Position numbers and translations under genes: made by a program. Below are positions 17,226 through 25,508 of a DNA stretch of 33,998 nt, piece after piece. This stretch comes from Candidatus Zixiibacteriota bacterium (GTDB taxonomy: Bacteria; Zixibacteria; MSB-5A5; GN15; FEB-12). The stretch's first letter is position 1. The number at the start of each line of letters is the position of its first letter. Where the stretch lies: assembly GCA_024278515.1 (NCBI GenBank), contig JAJRTA010000244.1, positions 1 through 33,998 of the forward strand, written 5' to 3'. The notes under the pieces were generated by a model, which was not told where the DNA came from, searched no databases, and saw only the letters and a program-made list of their open reading frames with translations.

Positions 17226-17251
17226 AGGCCGGCTCGAAGTCGGCCTTTTTT
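17226..17251 (+). terminator. Intrinsic terminator after the DUF2953-GerW pair
   Basis: Arms AGGCCGGC (17226-17233) and GTCGGCCT (17239-17246) pair over eight positions with one G-U wobble, enclosing TCGAA, and are followed by a run of T (17246-17251). It lies 42 bases after the GerW stop and just before the convergent CYTH gene. Confidence 0.85.
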
Positions 17252-17264
17252 AGATCGAAACCGG

Positions 17265-17900
17265 CTAAAGTTTCGCTCGTTTGAGGGCGCGTGAAAATTT
17301 GCTCTCGGTCTGGATTTCATACGGGATAGCCAGTGATGAAAAGATCCGCCGCAGGCTGTCATCGACTGTTTCCAGCCTGCTGATATCGGGCAGTTCCACT
17401 TCGAGCTCGTAATCGACCGACCCATCACCGAACTCGGTCTTGTCGATCTCCAGAAGGTAGTTGAAATCACCAATACGGAAAAATTTCTTCTGGCGAATGT
17501 TCTCGAATTTCACCAGGATCATCACATCCACCCTGCCGACCTTCTCGATCAGGTACTCAATCGGCAGCACCGGCTGTTCCATCACGTCGGACTGCAAAGC
17601 CAGAATATCCAGGGCCACCGAGCGGTTGATCTCAGCCTCGACTTCCTGCCGGATGAACGCGCTGCCGGACTCACGGGCAATACTCTTGATAGTGATCAAC
17701 CCCCGCTGGTTCTCGGCCCGCACACGCAACGCCCAGCCGGCCTGGGAAAGCTTACGGTCTTCCGTATCGAAAAAGGCGTTGAGATGCCGTTCTTCTTTCT
17801 CCGTCTGCCCGAGAAAACCCATCAGCTTCAGGTAGTTGGTGAAAGAGCCAAGATCGAGCTTGATTTCGATCTCATGATTGATTTGAGGTGACTTAAGCAT
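17265..17900 (-). CDS. CYTH domain protein (class IV adenylate cyclase / triphosphatase fold)
   Basis: 211 residues. The family signature ExExK is present as Glu10, Glu12, Lys14 in HEIEIKL. Further tunnel-wall charges follow in the expected order: RHLNAFFDTEDRKL, ALRVRAE, ITIKS, EVEAEI, FRIGDFNYLLEIDKTEF and YELEVELPD. The domain covers nearly the whole protein and there is no CHAD partner. CYTH proteins act on triphosphates with Mg2+, as CyaB adenylate cyclase, thiamine triphosphatase or inorganic triphosphatase; the sequence alone does not tell which. No ribosome binding site is visible before the ATG; a TATAAT lies only eight bases upstream, so the message may be leaderless. Confidence 0.85.
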   Translation of the reverse strand: MLKSPQINHEIEIKLDLGSFTNYLKLMGFLGQTEKEERHLNAFFDTEDRKLSQAGWALRVRAENQRGLITIKSIARESGSAFIRQEVEAEINRSVALDILALQSDVMEQPVLPIEYLIEKVGRVDVMILVKFENIRQKKFFRIGDFNYLLEIDKTEFGDGSVDYELEVELPDISRLETVDDSLRRIFSSLAIPYEIQTESKFSRALKRAKL

Positions 17901-17908
17901 GGCATCAT

Positions 17909-17914
17909 ATTATA
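17909..17914 (-). promoter_or_regulatory. Consensus -10 element very close to the CYTH start
   Basis: On the - strand TATAAT ends eight bases before the ATG at 17900. A transcript starting the usual six to eight bases downstream would begin at or next to the start codon. No good -35 hexamer lies at the matching distance. Suggestive only. Confidence 0.35.
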
Positions 17915-18020
17915 ACGAAAGAAGAGCAGGGATGGCACTATATTTTTTTGAAAGCTATCAGGCACTATAATGGTCTTTGATGTCCGGCTGTTGTCATTTC
18001 GTTACACCCGATTCTTTTTG

Positions 18021-18049
18021 TTGGTGTCCGCGGCGGGACCGATTATGCT
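18021..18049 (+). promoter_or_regulatory. Weak candidate promoter for the small membrane protein-BlaI pair
   Basis: TTGGTG at 18021-18026 and TATGCT at 18044-18049 are 17 bases apart, 30 bases upstream of the ATG at 18079. A perfect TATAAT at 17966-17971 is an alternative -10, but it lacks a good -35. Either could serve; the call is uncertain. Confidence 0.25.
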
Positions 18050-18078
18050 TGAGTCGCAATTTATTCGGAGGTGTTTTG

Positions 18079-18237
18079 ATGTTCTTCGGCATTCTTTTGA
18101 TAATAATGGGTGTCCTGATGTTACTGGATCAACTGGGAATCCTGCATGGAGATATGTGGGACTATTTCTGGCCCACGGTTATCATTGCAATCGGTGTATC
18201 TATGATTTTCAAGAATAAAAAGCCACGCCTGCCCTGA
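18079..18237 (+). CDS. Small LiaI/LiaF-like transmembrane protein (DUF5668 type)
   Basis: 52 residues from the ATG at 18079, which is preceded by a strong ribosome binding site GGAGGTG (18067-18073). An in-frame ATG further upstream (17977) would add a Cys/Arg-rich piece that does not look like protein. Two hydrophobic segments are visible: FFGILLIIMGVLMLLDQLGI and FWPTVIIAIGVSMIF, with the D.....FWP turn typical of the two-helix unit found in LiaI/LiaF and phage-shock-like proteins. It ends in a basic tail (KNKKPRLP). It shares one base with the next start (TGATGA), so it is coupled to the BlaI-type regulator. The function of single-unit proteins like this is not known. Confidence 0.75.
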   Translation: MFFGILLIIMGVLMLLDQLGILHGDMWDYFWPTVIIAIGVSMIFKNKKPRLP

Positions 18238-18563
18238 TGACCAAACCGTTTTATTTCGACCCGACCGCCGAAGGACTGGCTGTGTTCATGGGGCCGACCG
18301 AAGCGCGTTTGATGGAAATCGCCTGGGAACATCAGAGTCTGACCGTCAAGCAGGCGTTGTTTCATCTGGGCGACACCAATAAGCCGGCCTACACGACGGT
18401 AATGACCGTGCTCAGCCGGCTGGCCCGGAAAGGGTTTTTGACTCGAGAGCGCGACGGGCGCGGCTTTGTTTACCGGCCTAAAATCCAGCGGGAGGAATTT
18501 ATCGAATCCCGGGTCAGGATGGTTACCGATTGCCTGAAAAGGAATTTCTCCCGAAAGAGCTGA
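18237..18563 (+). CDS. BlaI/MecI/CopY family transcriptional repressor
   Basis: 108 residues. A winged-helix domain spans about 18-80: LMEIAWEHQSLTVKQAL, then the recognition region PAYTTVMTVLSRLARKGFL and the wing RERDGRGFVYRP, all close to the BlaI/MecI consensus. The C-terminal dimerization part is short (about 28 residues), a little less than BlaI itself. Family members repress antibiotic-resistance, copper or protease genes and are often inactivated by a BlaR1-type membrane protease. No BlaR1 gene is encoded in this window. The start overlaps the stop of the small membrane protein, so the repressor may control its own pair. Target and signal are unknown. Confidence 0.88.
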   Translation: MTKPFYFDPTAEGLAVFMGPTEARLMEIAWEHQSLTVKQALFHLGDTNKPAYTTVMTVLSRLARKGFLTRERDGRGFVYRPKIQREEFIESRVRMVTDCLKRNFSRKS

Positions 18564-18623
18564 CCTCTGCCGGTCTCAAACAGGGTCGTTGCGAAATCCC
18601 GAAGATTCGTCGATAAATAACCT

Positions 18624-19274
18624 ATGACCTTAATCCGAACCATTATTTTGCTTCTGTTGCTTTGTGCGACGGGAGCAGCCAACGACCTGATCCGGGCCGC
18701 CGAACAGATACGAATACCTCTTCCCGAAACCTGGCTGGCCGCCGGTGACACAATCGGGTTCCCGGTAAATCTGGTCAACGAAGACCTGACCGCGGAGTTT
18801 CAGATTTTCAAAAACGAATTGGCCAAAGAAGATGCCATCACAAACCGTGAGCAACTGCGCGCCACGGTCGACGGTATTATCGAAGAAGTCATCATGGAAA
18901 TGCCCAACGCCGAGATCCTTACCAACACCGGATATCAGGACGGTAACTCCGTATGGTTCGTGCTTGAATTCACCTCCGAAGACATGGAAGCCGGGGCGCA
19001 AATCAACCATCGGCTGGCCGGAGTATTATACCGACTGACCGACGACTCCCAACTTCTATTCACTCTCTGGGGCAAGGCCGGTCCCGAAGCACCGAGCTAT
19101 ACTTCGTACGATTTTCGTACCATGCAGACCGGGTTCGAATACATGGGAGAAACCGCCGCCACACCTTTTACCGACTCTTCTTCGAGTTACTGGTATCTTT
19201 TCAGCGTCGCCGCAATCATTCTTCTTTTGCTGGCATGGATACGCCGGGGCAAAGAGAAACATAATCCTGCTTAA
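18624..19274 (+). CDS. Exported protein of unknown function with C-terminal membrane anchor
   Basis: 216 residues. An N-terminal signal (about 3-20, IRTIILLLLLCATGAAN) precedes a globular part that opens with IRIPLPETWLAAGDTIGFP and continues through FQIFKNELAKEDAITNREQL and VWFVLEFTSEDM, a mixed alpha/beta pattern. A Ser-rich linker leads to one membrane segment at about 188-206 (YLFSVAAIILLLLAWI) and a short basic cytoplasmic tail (RRGKEKH). So the domain probably faces the periplasm, held at the inner membrane. The opening strand with P..W resembles the PsbP/DcrB-like fold, but I cannot assign a family. Its 3' end is part of a large inverted repeat shared with the convergent epimerase gene. 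Confidence 0.7.
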   Translation: MTLIRTIILLLLLCATGAANDLIRAAEQIRIPLPETWLAAGDTIGFPVNLVNEDLTAEFQIFKNELAKEDAITNREQLRATVDGIIEEVIMEMPNAEILTNTGYQDGNSVWFVLEFTSEDMEAGAQINHRLAGVLYRLTDDSQLLFTLWGKAGPEAPSYTSYDFRTMQTGFEYMGETAATPFTDSSSSYWYLFSVAAIILLLLAWIRRGKEKHNPA

Positions 19275-19306
19275 ACTCTCCCGGCCGCCGAACAGAGTTA
19301 AGCAGG
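19266..19306. terminator. Large hairpin between convergent genes, probable bidirectional terminator
   Basis: The left arm (19266-19279, beginning CCTGCTTAA) and the right arm (19294-19306, ending TTAAGCAGG) pair over 13 bases with one bulged A, around a 14-base GC-rich loop. The stop codon of the + strand gene lies inside the left arm and the epimerase stop is 17 bases beyond the right arm. No long T-run follows in either direction, so termination is inferred from position and stem strength. Confidence 0.55.
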
Positions 19307-19322
19307 TGCGCAGAACCCGATA

Positions 19323-19739
19323 TTACTTCGGTTTCTCCTCAAGCTCGATCAGCACACCATTGGTAGAAGTCGGATGAACGAAGGCTATCCTGTTGCCCTC
19401 GGCGCCAATCCGCGGAGATTCATCAATCAGCCGGACTCCGCCTGCTTTCAATCTTTTAAGAGTCGCCTCGAGATCATCGACATAGATGCAAAGATGGTGC
19501 AGTCCCTCCCCTTTTTTATTGAGGAAACCGTCAACAGGGCTGTCCTGTGAAACAGGAGCCACCAGCTCGATTCTTGAGGCGCCTTCTGCATTACCGGCGA
19601 ACATGGCAACTTTCACTTTCTGGTCGGCAACTTCAGCAATGTGGTCCGGATCCCGGCCGGTCAGCAGGCGAAAACGAGCGATGGCTTCATCGAGATCCGC
19701 TACAGCTATTCCGATATGCGAAATCAGGTGATCGGTCAT
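19323..19739 (-). CDS. mce: Methylmalonyl-CoA epimerase
   Basis: 138 residues from the ATG at 19739, the usual family length. Longer in-frame starts reach into the previous gene and are not needed. The enzyme converts (S)- to (R)-methylmalonyl-CoA. It belongs to the glyoxalase/VOC fold: two babb units with metal ligands His8 (SHIGIAV), His82 (LHHLCIYVDD) and Glu132 (VLIELEE). The segment SRIELVAPVSQDSPV and NKKGEGLHH are typical for epimerases rather than glyoxalase I. The start is one base after the stop of the putative lipoprotein gene. It is the last gene of the propionate operon and links the carboxylase product to the mutase. Confidence 0.93.
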   Translation of the reverse strand: MTDHLISHIGIAVADLDEAIARFRLLTGRDPDHIAEVADQKVKVAMFAGNAEGASRIELVAPVSQDSPVDGFLNKKGEGLHHLCIYVDDLEATLKRLKAGGVRLIDESPRIGAEGNRIAFVHPTSTNGVLIELEEKPK

Positions 19740-19740
19740 T

Positions 19741-20322
19741 CTACCAGTCATCCTCGGTGTCCTGATCTGCCTTGCGGATAAGTTCGTCATATTCAAGTTG
19801 ATGTTCGATTGTGGCGACATAGGGGCGTATCCAGTGATTGTCGCGCCGGTAGAGCATAAGCAGCATCGTCTGACCGGGATCGGTTTCTTTCATCCCGGTA
19901 AAATAAAACTCGGTTTTGGCCAGCGCGGAATCCATATCAAAGAACTTTATGTCCAGAAGATCAACGCGGATCAGGCCGGTGACATTGGCCCATTGTACCT
20001 CACCCCGTTTCAGGTAATCATCGAAGTTCTCGCGTTCCCTGAGATATTGGAACTCGTTATCCCATAGGCCCGATTTATCGCGGTATTTCATGCGGGTAAG
20101 CACTTCATCAATGAGCCTGATTATCTCAATCCAGTCGGCTTTTCGGTCGCCCCACTCGCTGGTATCTTTGAGCACCCGAATATAGGTGAACCCGGATTGT
20201 TCTTCGTCCGGAGATTCATCGGTGATTTCGGGCAATTCTGTTTCCGTTTCTCCACCGCATTGAACCAGATGAACAATTGAAACGATTAAAATCGACAGCA
20301 ACATACGGTTAATTATGCGCAT
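19741..20322 (-). CDS. Putative lipoprotein inside the methylmalonyl-CoA operon
   Basis: 193 residues from the ATG at 20322, which has GGAG eight bases upstream; a start at 20343 is possible but less well placed. The N-terminus ([25 protein letters not shown]) is a hydrophobic signal followed by a Cys with Gly-Gly after it. The lipobox LVQC is imperfect because of the Gln, so lipid anchoring is likely but not sure. An acidic linker precedes a compact domain of about 130 residues ([15 protein letters not shown], then a run of beta strands ending HWIRPY) that could be NTF2-like; I do not recognise a family. It starts 14 bases inside the end of the mutase gene and abuts the epimerase, so it is firmly embedded in a cytoplasmic metabolic operon. 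Confidence 0.7.
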   Translation of the reverse strand: MRIINRMLLSILIVSIVHLVQCGGETETELPEITDESPDEEQSGFTYIRVLKDTSEWGDRKADWIEIIRLIDEVLTRMKYRDKSGLWDNEFQYLRERENFDDYLKRGEVQWANVTGLIRVDLLDIKFFDMDSALAKTEFYFTGMKETDPGQTMLLMLYRRDNHWIRPYVATIEHQLEYDELIRKADQDTEDDW

Positions 20323-21871
20323 GATATTCACTCCATACGTCACGGAACTGATCCGATATCTCGCCTACCGTAACATAGTTTTCTACAGCTTCAACCACCG
20401 GTTCGACAATATTATCCGAGCTTTCGGCGGCTTTTCTCAGATTCTCAAGACAGGCGGCGACCCGGATGTTGTCGCGTGATGCTTTGACCTCGGCCAGACG
20501 CTTTTTCTGGTTCTCTTCAAGTTCCGGGTCCACTTTCAGGATCCGGGGGCTGTTCATTTCTTCATCAGCGAACCTGTTGACCCCCACCACTACGCGTTCC
20601 CCGCTCTCGATCGCTTTCTGAGCGGCATAGGCGGCCCGTCCGATCTCATTGCGATAGTAGCCGTTTTCGACACAGTTTACAGCTCCCCCCTGCTTTTCTA
20701 TTTCGTCCATTATCGCAAGCACCCGTTTTTCCATCTCAGCGGTCAGGTATTCCACGTAGTGGGAACCGGCCAGAGGATCGGCTGAATCGGCGCATCCCGA
20801 CTCATAGGCAAGGATCTGCTGAGTACGCAGGGCTATCTCGGCCGCTTTCTCAGTCGGAAGCGAAAGTGCTTCATCGAATGAATTGGTGTGTAAAGACTGC
20901 GTTCCGCCAAGGATAGCCGACAACGCCTGCACAGTGGTGCGGACGATATTGTTCTCCGGCTGCTGGGCTGTCAAAGTAGAGCCGCCGGTCTGAGTGTGAA
21001 ATCTCAACAACATCGATTTTTCGTTGGTCGATTTGAAACGGTCTTTCACCGTGCGCGCCCAGATCGTGCGGGCAACACGGAACTTGGCCACCTCTTCAAA
21101 CAGGTCGTTGTGCGCCGCGAAGAAAAACGACAACCGCGGCGCGAACTTATCGATATCAAGCCCGGCCTTCAAAGCGGCCTCGCAGTACGCGATACCGTTG
21201 GACAGGGTGAAGGCCACTTCCTGAGCCGCGGTTGAGCCGGCTTCGCGAATGTGATAACCGGATATCGAAATTGTGTTGAATTTCGGCAGATGTTTGTCGG
21301 CATACGCGAAAATATCGGTTATGATCCGCATCGAGGGCAACGGCGGGAAAATATAAGTACCGCGGGCAATAAACTCTTTCAGAATATCGTTCTGGACAGT
21401 ACCCATCAGTTTCTCCGGTGACACTCCCTGTTTTTTGCCTACCGCTATGTACATGGCCAGCAGAACCACCGCCGTTGAATTGATGGTCATCGAGGTGGAT
21501 ACTTTATCAAGAGGGATACCGTCGAAAAGTGTCTCCATGTCGGCCAGTGTGTCAATAGCCACACCGGTGCGGCCGACCTCTCCCCGGGCCATCGGGTGGT
21601 CGGAATCGTAGCCGATCTGCGTGGCCAGATCGAAAGCGACCGAAAGACCGGTTTGGCCGCGTTCGAGCAGATATTTGAAACGCTGGTTGGTTTCGGTGGC
21701 GGTGCCGAACCCGGCATACTGGCGCATGGTCCAGAGCCGCCCGCGATACATGTCCGGATAAACCCCTCGCGTAAATGGAAACTGCCCGGGTCTGCCGGAT
21801 GATGTATCGGCTCCGGCAACCACAGGTATTTCGATACCGGAGCCGTTGAGTTTTTCAGGCGGAGTCATCAC
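20309..21871 (-). CDS. mutA: Methylmalonyl-CoA mutase, catalytic (large) subunit without B12 domain
   Basis: 520 residues. The enzyme isomerises (R)-methylmalonyl-CoA to succinyl-CoA with adenosylcobalamin. The TIM-barrel part is complete ([60 protein letters not shown]). Residues that set substrate choice match methylmalonyl-CoA mutase: Tyr52 in RQYAGF and Arg170 in IARGTY, 118 residues apart as Tyr89 and Arg207 are in the Propionibacterium enzyme, plus His207 in GYHIRE. There is no C-terminal B12-binding domain, so it needs a separate subunit; the only one in view is encoded about 6 kb upstream in the same operon. The start (ATGATGA) overlaps the biotin carrier stop. Confidence 0.93.
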   Translation of the reverse strand: MMTPPEKLNGSGIEIPVVAGADTSSGRPGQFPFTRGVYPDMYRGRLWTMRQYAGFGTATETNQRFKYLLERGQTGLSVAFDLATQIGYDSDHPMARGEVGRTGVAIDTLADMETLFDGIPLDKVSTSMTINSTAVVLLAMYIAVGKKQGVSPEKLMGTVQNDILKEFIARGTYIFPPLPSMRIITDIFAYADKHLPKFNTISISGYHIREAGSTAAQEVAFTLSNGIAYCEAALKAGLDIDKFAPRLSFFFAAHNDLFEEVAKFRVARTIWARTVKDRFKSTNEKSMLLRFHTQTGGSTLTAQQPENNIVRTTVQALSAILGGTQSLHTNSFDEALSLPTEKAAEIALRTQQILAYESGCADSADPLAGSHYVEYLTAEMEKRVLAIMDEIEKQGGAVNCVENGYYRNEIGRAAYAAQKAIESGERVVVGVNRFADEEMNSPRILKVDPELEENQKKRLAEVKASRDNIRVAACLENLRKAAESSDNIVEPVVEAVENYVTVGEISDQFRDVWSEYHAHN

Positions 21872-22380
21872 TCGAACTCCAGAATAATATCACCTTTCTC
21901 GACCGAATCACCCCGGGCGACATTGACCGATTTCACCGTCACATCCGCCTGGGCCTTAAGAACATTTTCCATTTTCATCGCCTCGATAATCACCAGCGGA
22001 TCATTTCTGGCCACCTTCTGCCCGGGTTCGACTTTGACCTCGAGGATCAAACCCGGCATCGGAGCCCGCAGGTTTCTGGCCGCGGCGGATTTGGTGGTCA
22101 TACCAGCACGCTTGCGAAGTTGGGCCAGATTATACTGTTCCACTTCGGCGTTTATCTCAACACCCAGCATGAAAACAGTACGCCCTTCCTCATGATTATT
22201 CGGGTGCACATCGACCTCGAACGAACGATCATTAACCAGCAGCACCGAGCGAGTTGCTCCGATCGAATGACTCTTCACATCCACATTCTGCCCGTCAACC
22301 ATGACGTTGAAACCATCGGCATGATAGCCGATGTCTATATCAAACTCACGTCCCTCTACTTTGACCAGATAGCGCGGCAT
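21868..22380 (-). CDS. Biotin carboxyl carrier subunit of propionyl/acetyl-CoA carboxylase
   Basis: 170 residues. The C-terminal biotinyl domain (about 104-170) carries the attachment site EAMKMEN with Lys136 as the biotinylated residue, preceded by [18 protein letters not shown]. The N-terminal 90 residues form a beta-rich domain ([33 protein letters not shown]) like the linker domain between carboxylase and biotinyl domains in fused propionyl-CoA carboxylase alpha subunits. So the alpha subunit seems split into two genes here. It overlaps the biotin carboxylase stop by one base (TGATG) and the mutase start at the other end. Confidence 0.93.
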   Translation of the reverse strand: MPRYLVKVEGREFDIDIGYHADGFNVMVDGQNVDVKSHSIGATRSVLLVNDRSFEVDVHPNNHEEGRTVFMLGVEINAEVEQYNLAQLRKRAGMTTKSAAARNLRAPMPGLILEVKVEPGQKVARNDPLVIIEAMKMENVLKAQADVTVKSVNVARGDSVEKGDIILEFE

Positions 22381-23912
22381 CAGCTTTCCCTTTCGAATTT
22401 GCGCAAACGGTCACGTCGATGATGATTCCGCCAGAGCGATACGGCGCGACGGTTGCCGTCCCCAGAATTCAAGGCGATTTTGCGTTCATGCGTAAACTTG
22501 TCCAGGGCGGCGGCAATAGCGGCCGACCTCAGAATATCATCATCGAGAATCTCGTACTTGTTGTCCGGGTACTCTTCAGTAAGAAAACTCGTCGAGAGAT
22601 CGCCTTTGACGAATCTCTCGCTGGCCAAAACCGCCAGATGAAACCCGATAGTCGTTTTCAGCCCTGAGACCCGGTATTCCTGCAGGGCGCGCCGGGTTCG
22701 GGCAATCGCTTCAGCGCGATCACTGCCCCAGACGACCAGCTTGGCGATCATCGGGTCGTAGTAGATAGGTATCTCGTTATAAATAACAACTCCGGAGTCC
22801 ACCCGCACACCGGGACCGGCCGGGATGCGATAGTGCTGCAACCTTCCCGTTGAAGGCGCGAAACCGTTTTGCGGATCCTCGGCGTAGATCCGGCATTCAA
22901 TGGCGTGACCATCGAGTTTGATGTCTTCCTGTGTGTACCGCAGTTGTGTCCCCTCGGCTACGGCAATCTGTTCCCTGACGAGATCAACACCGGTGACCAT
23001 TTCAGTAACCGGATGTTCCACCTGCAGGCGGGTGTTTACTTCGAGAAAGTAAAACGACAAATCCTGAGCCACCATGAATTCAACCGTTCCCGCCCCGACA
23101 TAGCCGGTTTTCAGCGCAATGTTGACCGCCGCTTCTCCCATGCGCTGTCGTAATTCAGGCGTAACCACCGGCGACGGTGACTCCTCGATCACTTTCTGAT
23201 GGCGTCGTTGAATCGAACATTCCCGTTCGTTCAGATGAATCGCGTTGCCGTGCTGATCGCATAGGATCTGTATTTCGATATGGCGGGGACGCTCGAGATA
23301 TTTTTCGATATAGACCCGTCCGTCACCGAACGCGGACCTGGCTTCGCTTGACGCCCGTTGTAAGGAGTTTTCAAACTCGTCGGCCCGGTGAACAACACGC
23401 ATCCCTTTCCCGCCGCCGCCTGCGGCCGCTTTGATCAGGATCGGGTAGCCGACTTTATCGGCTTTTGAGATGGCCGTTTCGAGGTCGTCTCCCTCGATGG
23501 TTTCCCCCGGCACTACCGGCAGTCCGGCCTCGAGCGCCGCCGCCCGCGCCTGCAGTTTGTCACCTAACAGTGAGATAGTCTCCGGCCTGGGACCGATAAA
23601 GATGATTCCTTCATCGGCGCAGCGTTGCGCGAACACGGCATTTTCGGCGAGGAAACCATAACCGGGATGGATGGCCTCGGCTCCCGATCGTCTGGCGGCG
23701 TCGATTATCTTATCCTGGTTGAGATAGCTTTCCGACGACGGCGAGGCGCCGATATGAAAAGCCTCGTCGGCCAGCCGCACATGGTAGGCCGCCCGGTCGC
23801 AGTCGGAAAAAACCGCCACCGAGGTTATTCCAAGATCACGACAGCCGCGGATTATCCGCACGGCGATTTCACCCCGGTTGGCGATCAGTATTTTTTTTAT
23901 TTTATCCGGCAT
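22380..23912 (-). CDS. accC: Biotin carboxylase subunit of propionyl/acetyl-CoA carboxylase
   Basis: 510 residues. It carboxylates biotin with ATP and bicarbonate. The protein opens with KILIANRGEIAVRIIR, has the ATP-grasp glycine-rich loop AAGGGGKGMRVV (about 164-175), the RHIEIQ segment, RECSIQRRHQKVIEE, and the catalytic FLEVNTRLQVEHPVTE. A C-terminal stretch of about 60 residues after the standard domain is charged. GGTGG lies before the ATG. Either acetyl-CoA or propionyl-CoA carboxylase could use this subunit; its place between a propionyl-type carboxyltransferase and a mutase favours propionyl-CoA. The gene symbol follows the domain, not a proven role. Confidence 0.93.
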   Translation of the reverse strand: MPDKIKKILIANRGEIAVRIIRGCRDLGITSVAVFSDCDRAAYHVRLADEAFHIGASPSSESYLNQDKIIDAARRSGAEAIHPGYGFLAENAVFAQRCADEGIIFIGPRPETISLLGDKLQARAAALEAGLPVVPGETIEGDDLETAISKADKVGYPILIKAAAGGGGKGMRVVHRADEFENSLQRASSEARSAFGDGRVYIEKYLERPRHIEIQILCDQHGNAIHLNERECSIQRRHQKVIEESPSPVVTPELRQRMGEAAVNIALKTGYVGAGTVEFMVAQDLSFYFLEVNTRLQVEHPVTEMVTGVDLVREQIAVAEGTQLRYTQEDIKLDGHAIECRIYAEDPQNGFAPSTGRLQHYRIPAGPGVRVDSGVVIYNEIPIYYDPMIAKLVVWGSDRAEAIARTRRALQEYRVSGLKTTIGFHLAVLASERFVKGDLSTSFLTEEYPDNKYEILDDDILRSAAIAAALDKFTHERKIALNSGDGNRRAVSLWRNHHRRDRLRKFERES

Positions 23913-23932
23913 CTGTATCCACCATGCGCCGA

Positions 23933-25483
23933 TTACAGCGGGATGTTCCCATGTTTCTTCGGCGGGTTGCTGTCTTTCTTCGTCTCGAGCATCTCAAAAG
24001 CGCGAATCAGACGGGGACGAGTTGTTTTGGGTTCAATTACATCATCAATATAACCCCGGGCCGCCGCCTGATACGGGTTGGCGAATTTCTCCCGGTACTC
24101 GTCGGACTTTTTCTGCAGTTCGGTCTCCGGATCTTCGGCCTCGGAGATATCCTTTTTGAATATGATCTCCGCCGCCCCCTTGGAGCCCATCACCGCGATC
24201 TCAGCCGAGGGCCAGGCGTAATTCATGTCACCACGAACATGCTTCGAGTTCATAACGTCGTACGCACCTCCGTACGCCTTGCGTGTAATCACCGTCACCT
24301 TGGGTACTGTCGCTTCGCAGTATGCGTACAACAGCTTGGCCCCGTTTTTGATAATACCGCCGTGTTCCTGATCCATGCCGGGTAAAAAGCCGGGGACATC
24401 TTCAAAAGTCAGGATAGGGATATTGAACGCGTCGCAGAACCGGATAAACCGCGCCCCCTTGGTCGACGAGTTAATATCCAGCACCCCGGCCAGCACCGCC
24501 GGCTGGTTGGCTACTATACCGATCGACCGGCCGCCGAGGTGCGCGAAGCCGACCACGATATTCTGCGCGAAATCCTCATGCACTTCAAGAAAAGCACCTT
24601 CATCGACAACAGCCCGAATAACATCTTTAATGTCATACGGCACATTAGGGTTGTCCGGCACAATCCTGTTCAACGATTCGTCTTCGCGATCAGGCGGATC
24701 ATCGGTATCGCGCCACGGCGGGTCCTCGCAGTTGTTCTGCGGTATGTACATCATCAGCTTCCTGAGCCGCGAGATGGCGTCGGCTTCGTTCTCGCAGGCG
24801 AAATGCGCCACACCCGATTTTTCGGCGTGAACCATGGCGCCGCCCAGTTCTTCCGATGTCACCTGTTCGTGAGTGACTGTTTTTACGACATTGGGGCCGG
24901 TCACGAACATGTACGAGGTACCTTTGGTCATAAAAATGAAGTCGGTAATGGCCGGGCTGTAGACCGCGCCCCCCGCGCATGGTCCCAGTATCAGCGACAA
25001 TTGCGGCACTACGCCCGAGGCGAGAGTGTTCAAAAGAAAGATGTCGGCATAGCCTCCGAGCGAGACCACCCCCTCCTGAATACGAGCGCCGCCGGAATCG
25101 TTCAGCCCGATCACCGGAGCGCCGACTTTCATGGCCATCTTCATGATCTTGCATATCTTCTCGGCGTGCGCCTCCGACAAAGAGCCGCCGAACACGGTAA
25201 AGTCCTGCGAAAAGATATAAACGATCCGGCCGTTGATCTTACCGCAACCGGTGACGACACCGTCGCCGAGCACTTTCTGCTTGTCAAGACCGAAGTCGTG
25301 CGAACGGTGCGTTACGAACATGTCGAATTCTTCGAATGAATTCTCATCAACGAGAAGTTCGATCCTTTCGCGCGCGGTCAGTTTTCCCTTGGCGTGCTGA
25401 GCGTCGATCCTCTTTTGTCCGCCGCCAAGCCTGGCCAGGTTGCGCTGCTCTTCAAGCCTGTTTAGTTGTTCCTTAAGTGACAA
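23933..25483 (-). CDS. pccB: Propionyl-CoA carboxylase carboxyltransferase (beta) subunit
   Basis: 516 residues, the normal length for the family. It transfers the carboxyl group from biotin to propionyl-CoA, giving (S)-methylmalonyl-CoA. Both crotonase-like halves are present: [20 protein letters not shown] with the oxyanion glycines in the first, and [18 protein letters not shown] with [14 protein letters not shown] in the second. The Asp409 in GGAYDVM corresponds to the residue that in Streptomyces PccB favours propionyl-CoA, where acetyl-CoA-tolerant enzymes have Ile. The start is a TTG at 25483; no ATG occurs nearby. Twenty bases separate it from the biotin carboxylase gene. Methylmalonyl-CoA decarboxylase subunits look similar, but no decarboxylase membrane subunit is encoded here. 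Confidence 0.93.
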   Translation of the reverse strand: MSLKEQLNRLEEQRNLARLGGGQKRIDAQHAKGKLTARERIELLVDENSFEEFDMFVTHRSHDFGLDKQKVLGDGVVTGCGKINGRIVYIFSQDFTVFGGSLSEAHAEKICKIMKMAMKVGAPVIGLNDSGGARIQEGVVSLGGYADIFLLNTLASGVVPQLSLILGPCAGGAVYSPAITDFIFMTKGTSYMFVTGPNVVKTVTHEQVTSEELGGAMVHAEKSGVAHFACENEADAISRLRKLMMYIPQNNCEDPPWRDTDDPPDREDESLNRIVPDNPNVPYDIKDVIRAVVDEGAFLEVHEDFAQNIVVGFAHLGGRSIGIVANQPAVLAGVLDINSSTKGARFIRFCDAFNIPILTFEDVPGFLPGMDQEHGGIIKNGAKLLYAYCEATVPKVTVITRKAYGGAYDVMNSKHVRGDMNYAWPSAEIAVMGSKGAAEIIFKKDISEAEDPETELQKKSDEYREKFANPYQAAARGYIDDVIEPKTTRPRLIRAFEMLETKKDSNPPKKHGNIPL

Positions 25484-25508
25484 TCTGCACCCGACTTATC
25501 TAAAATGT

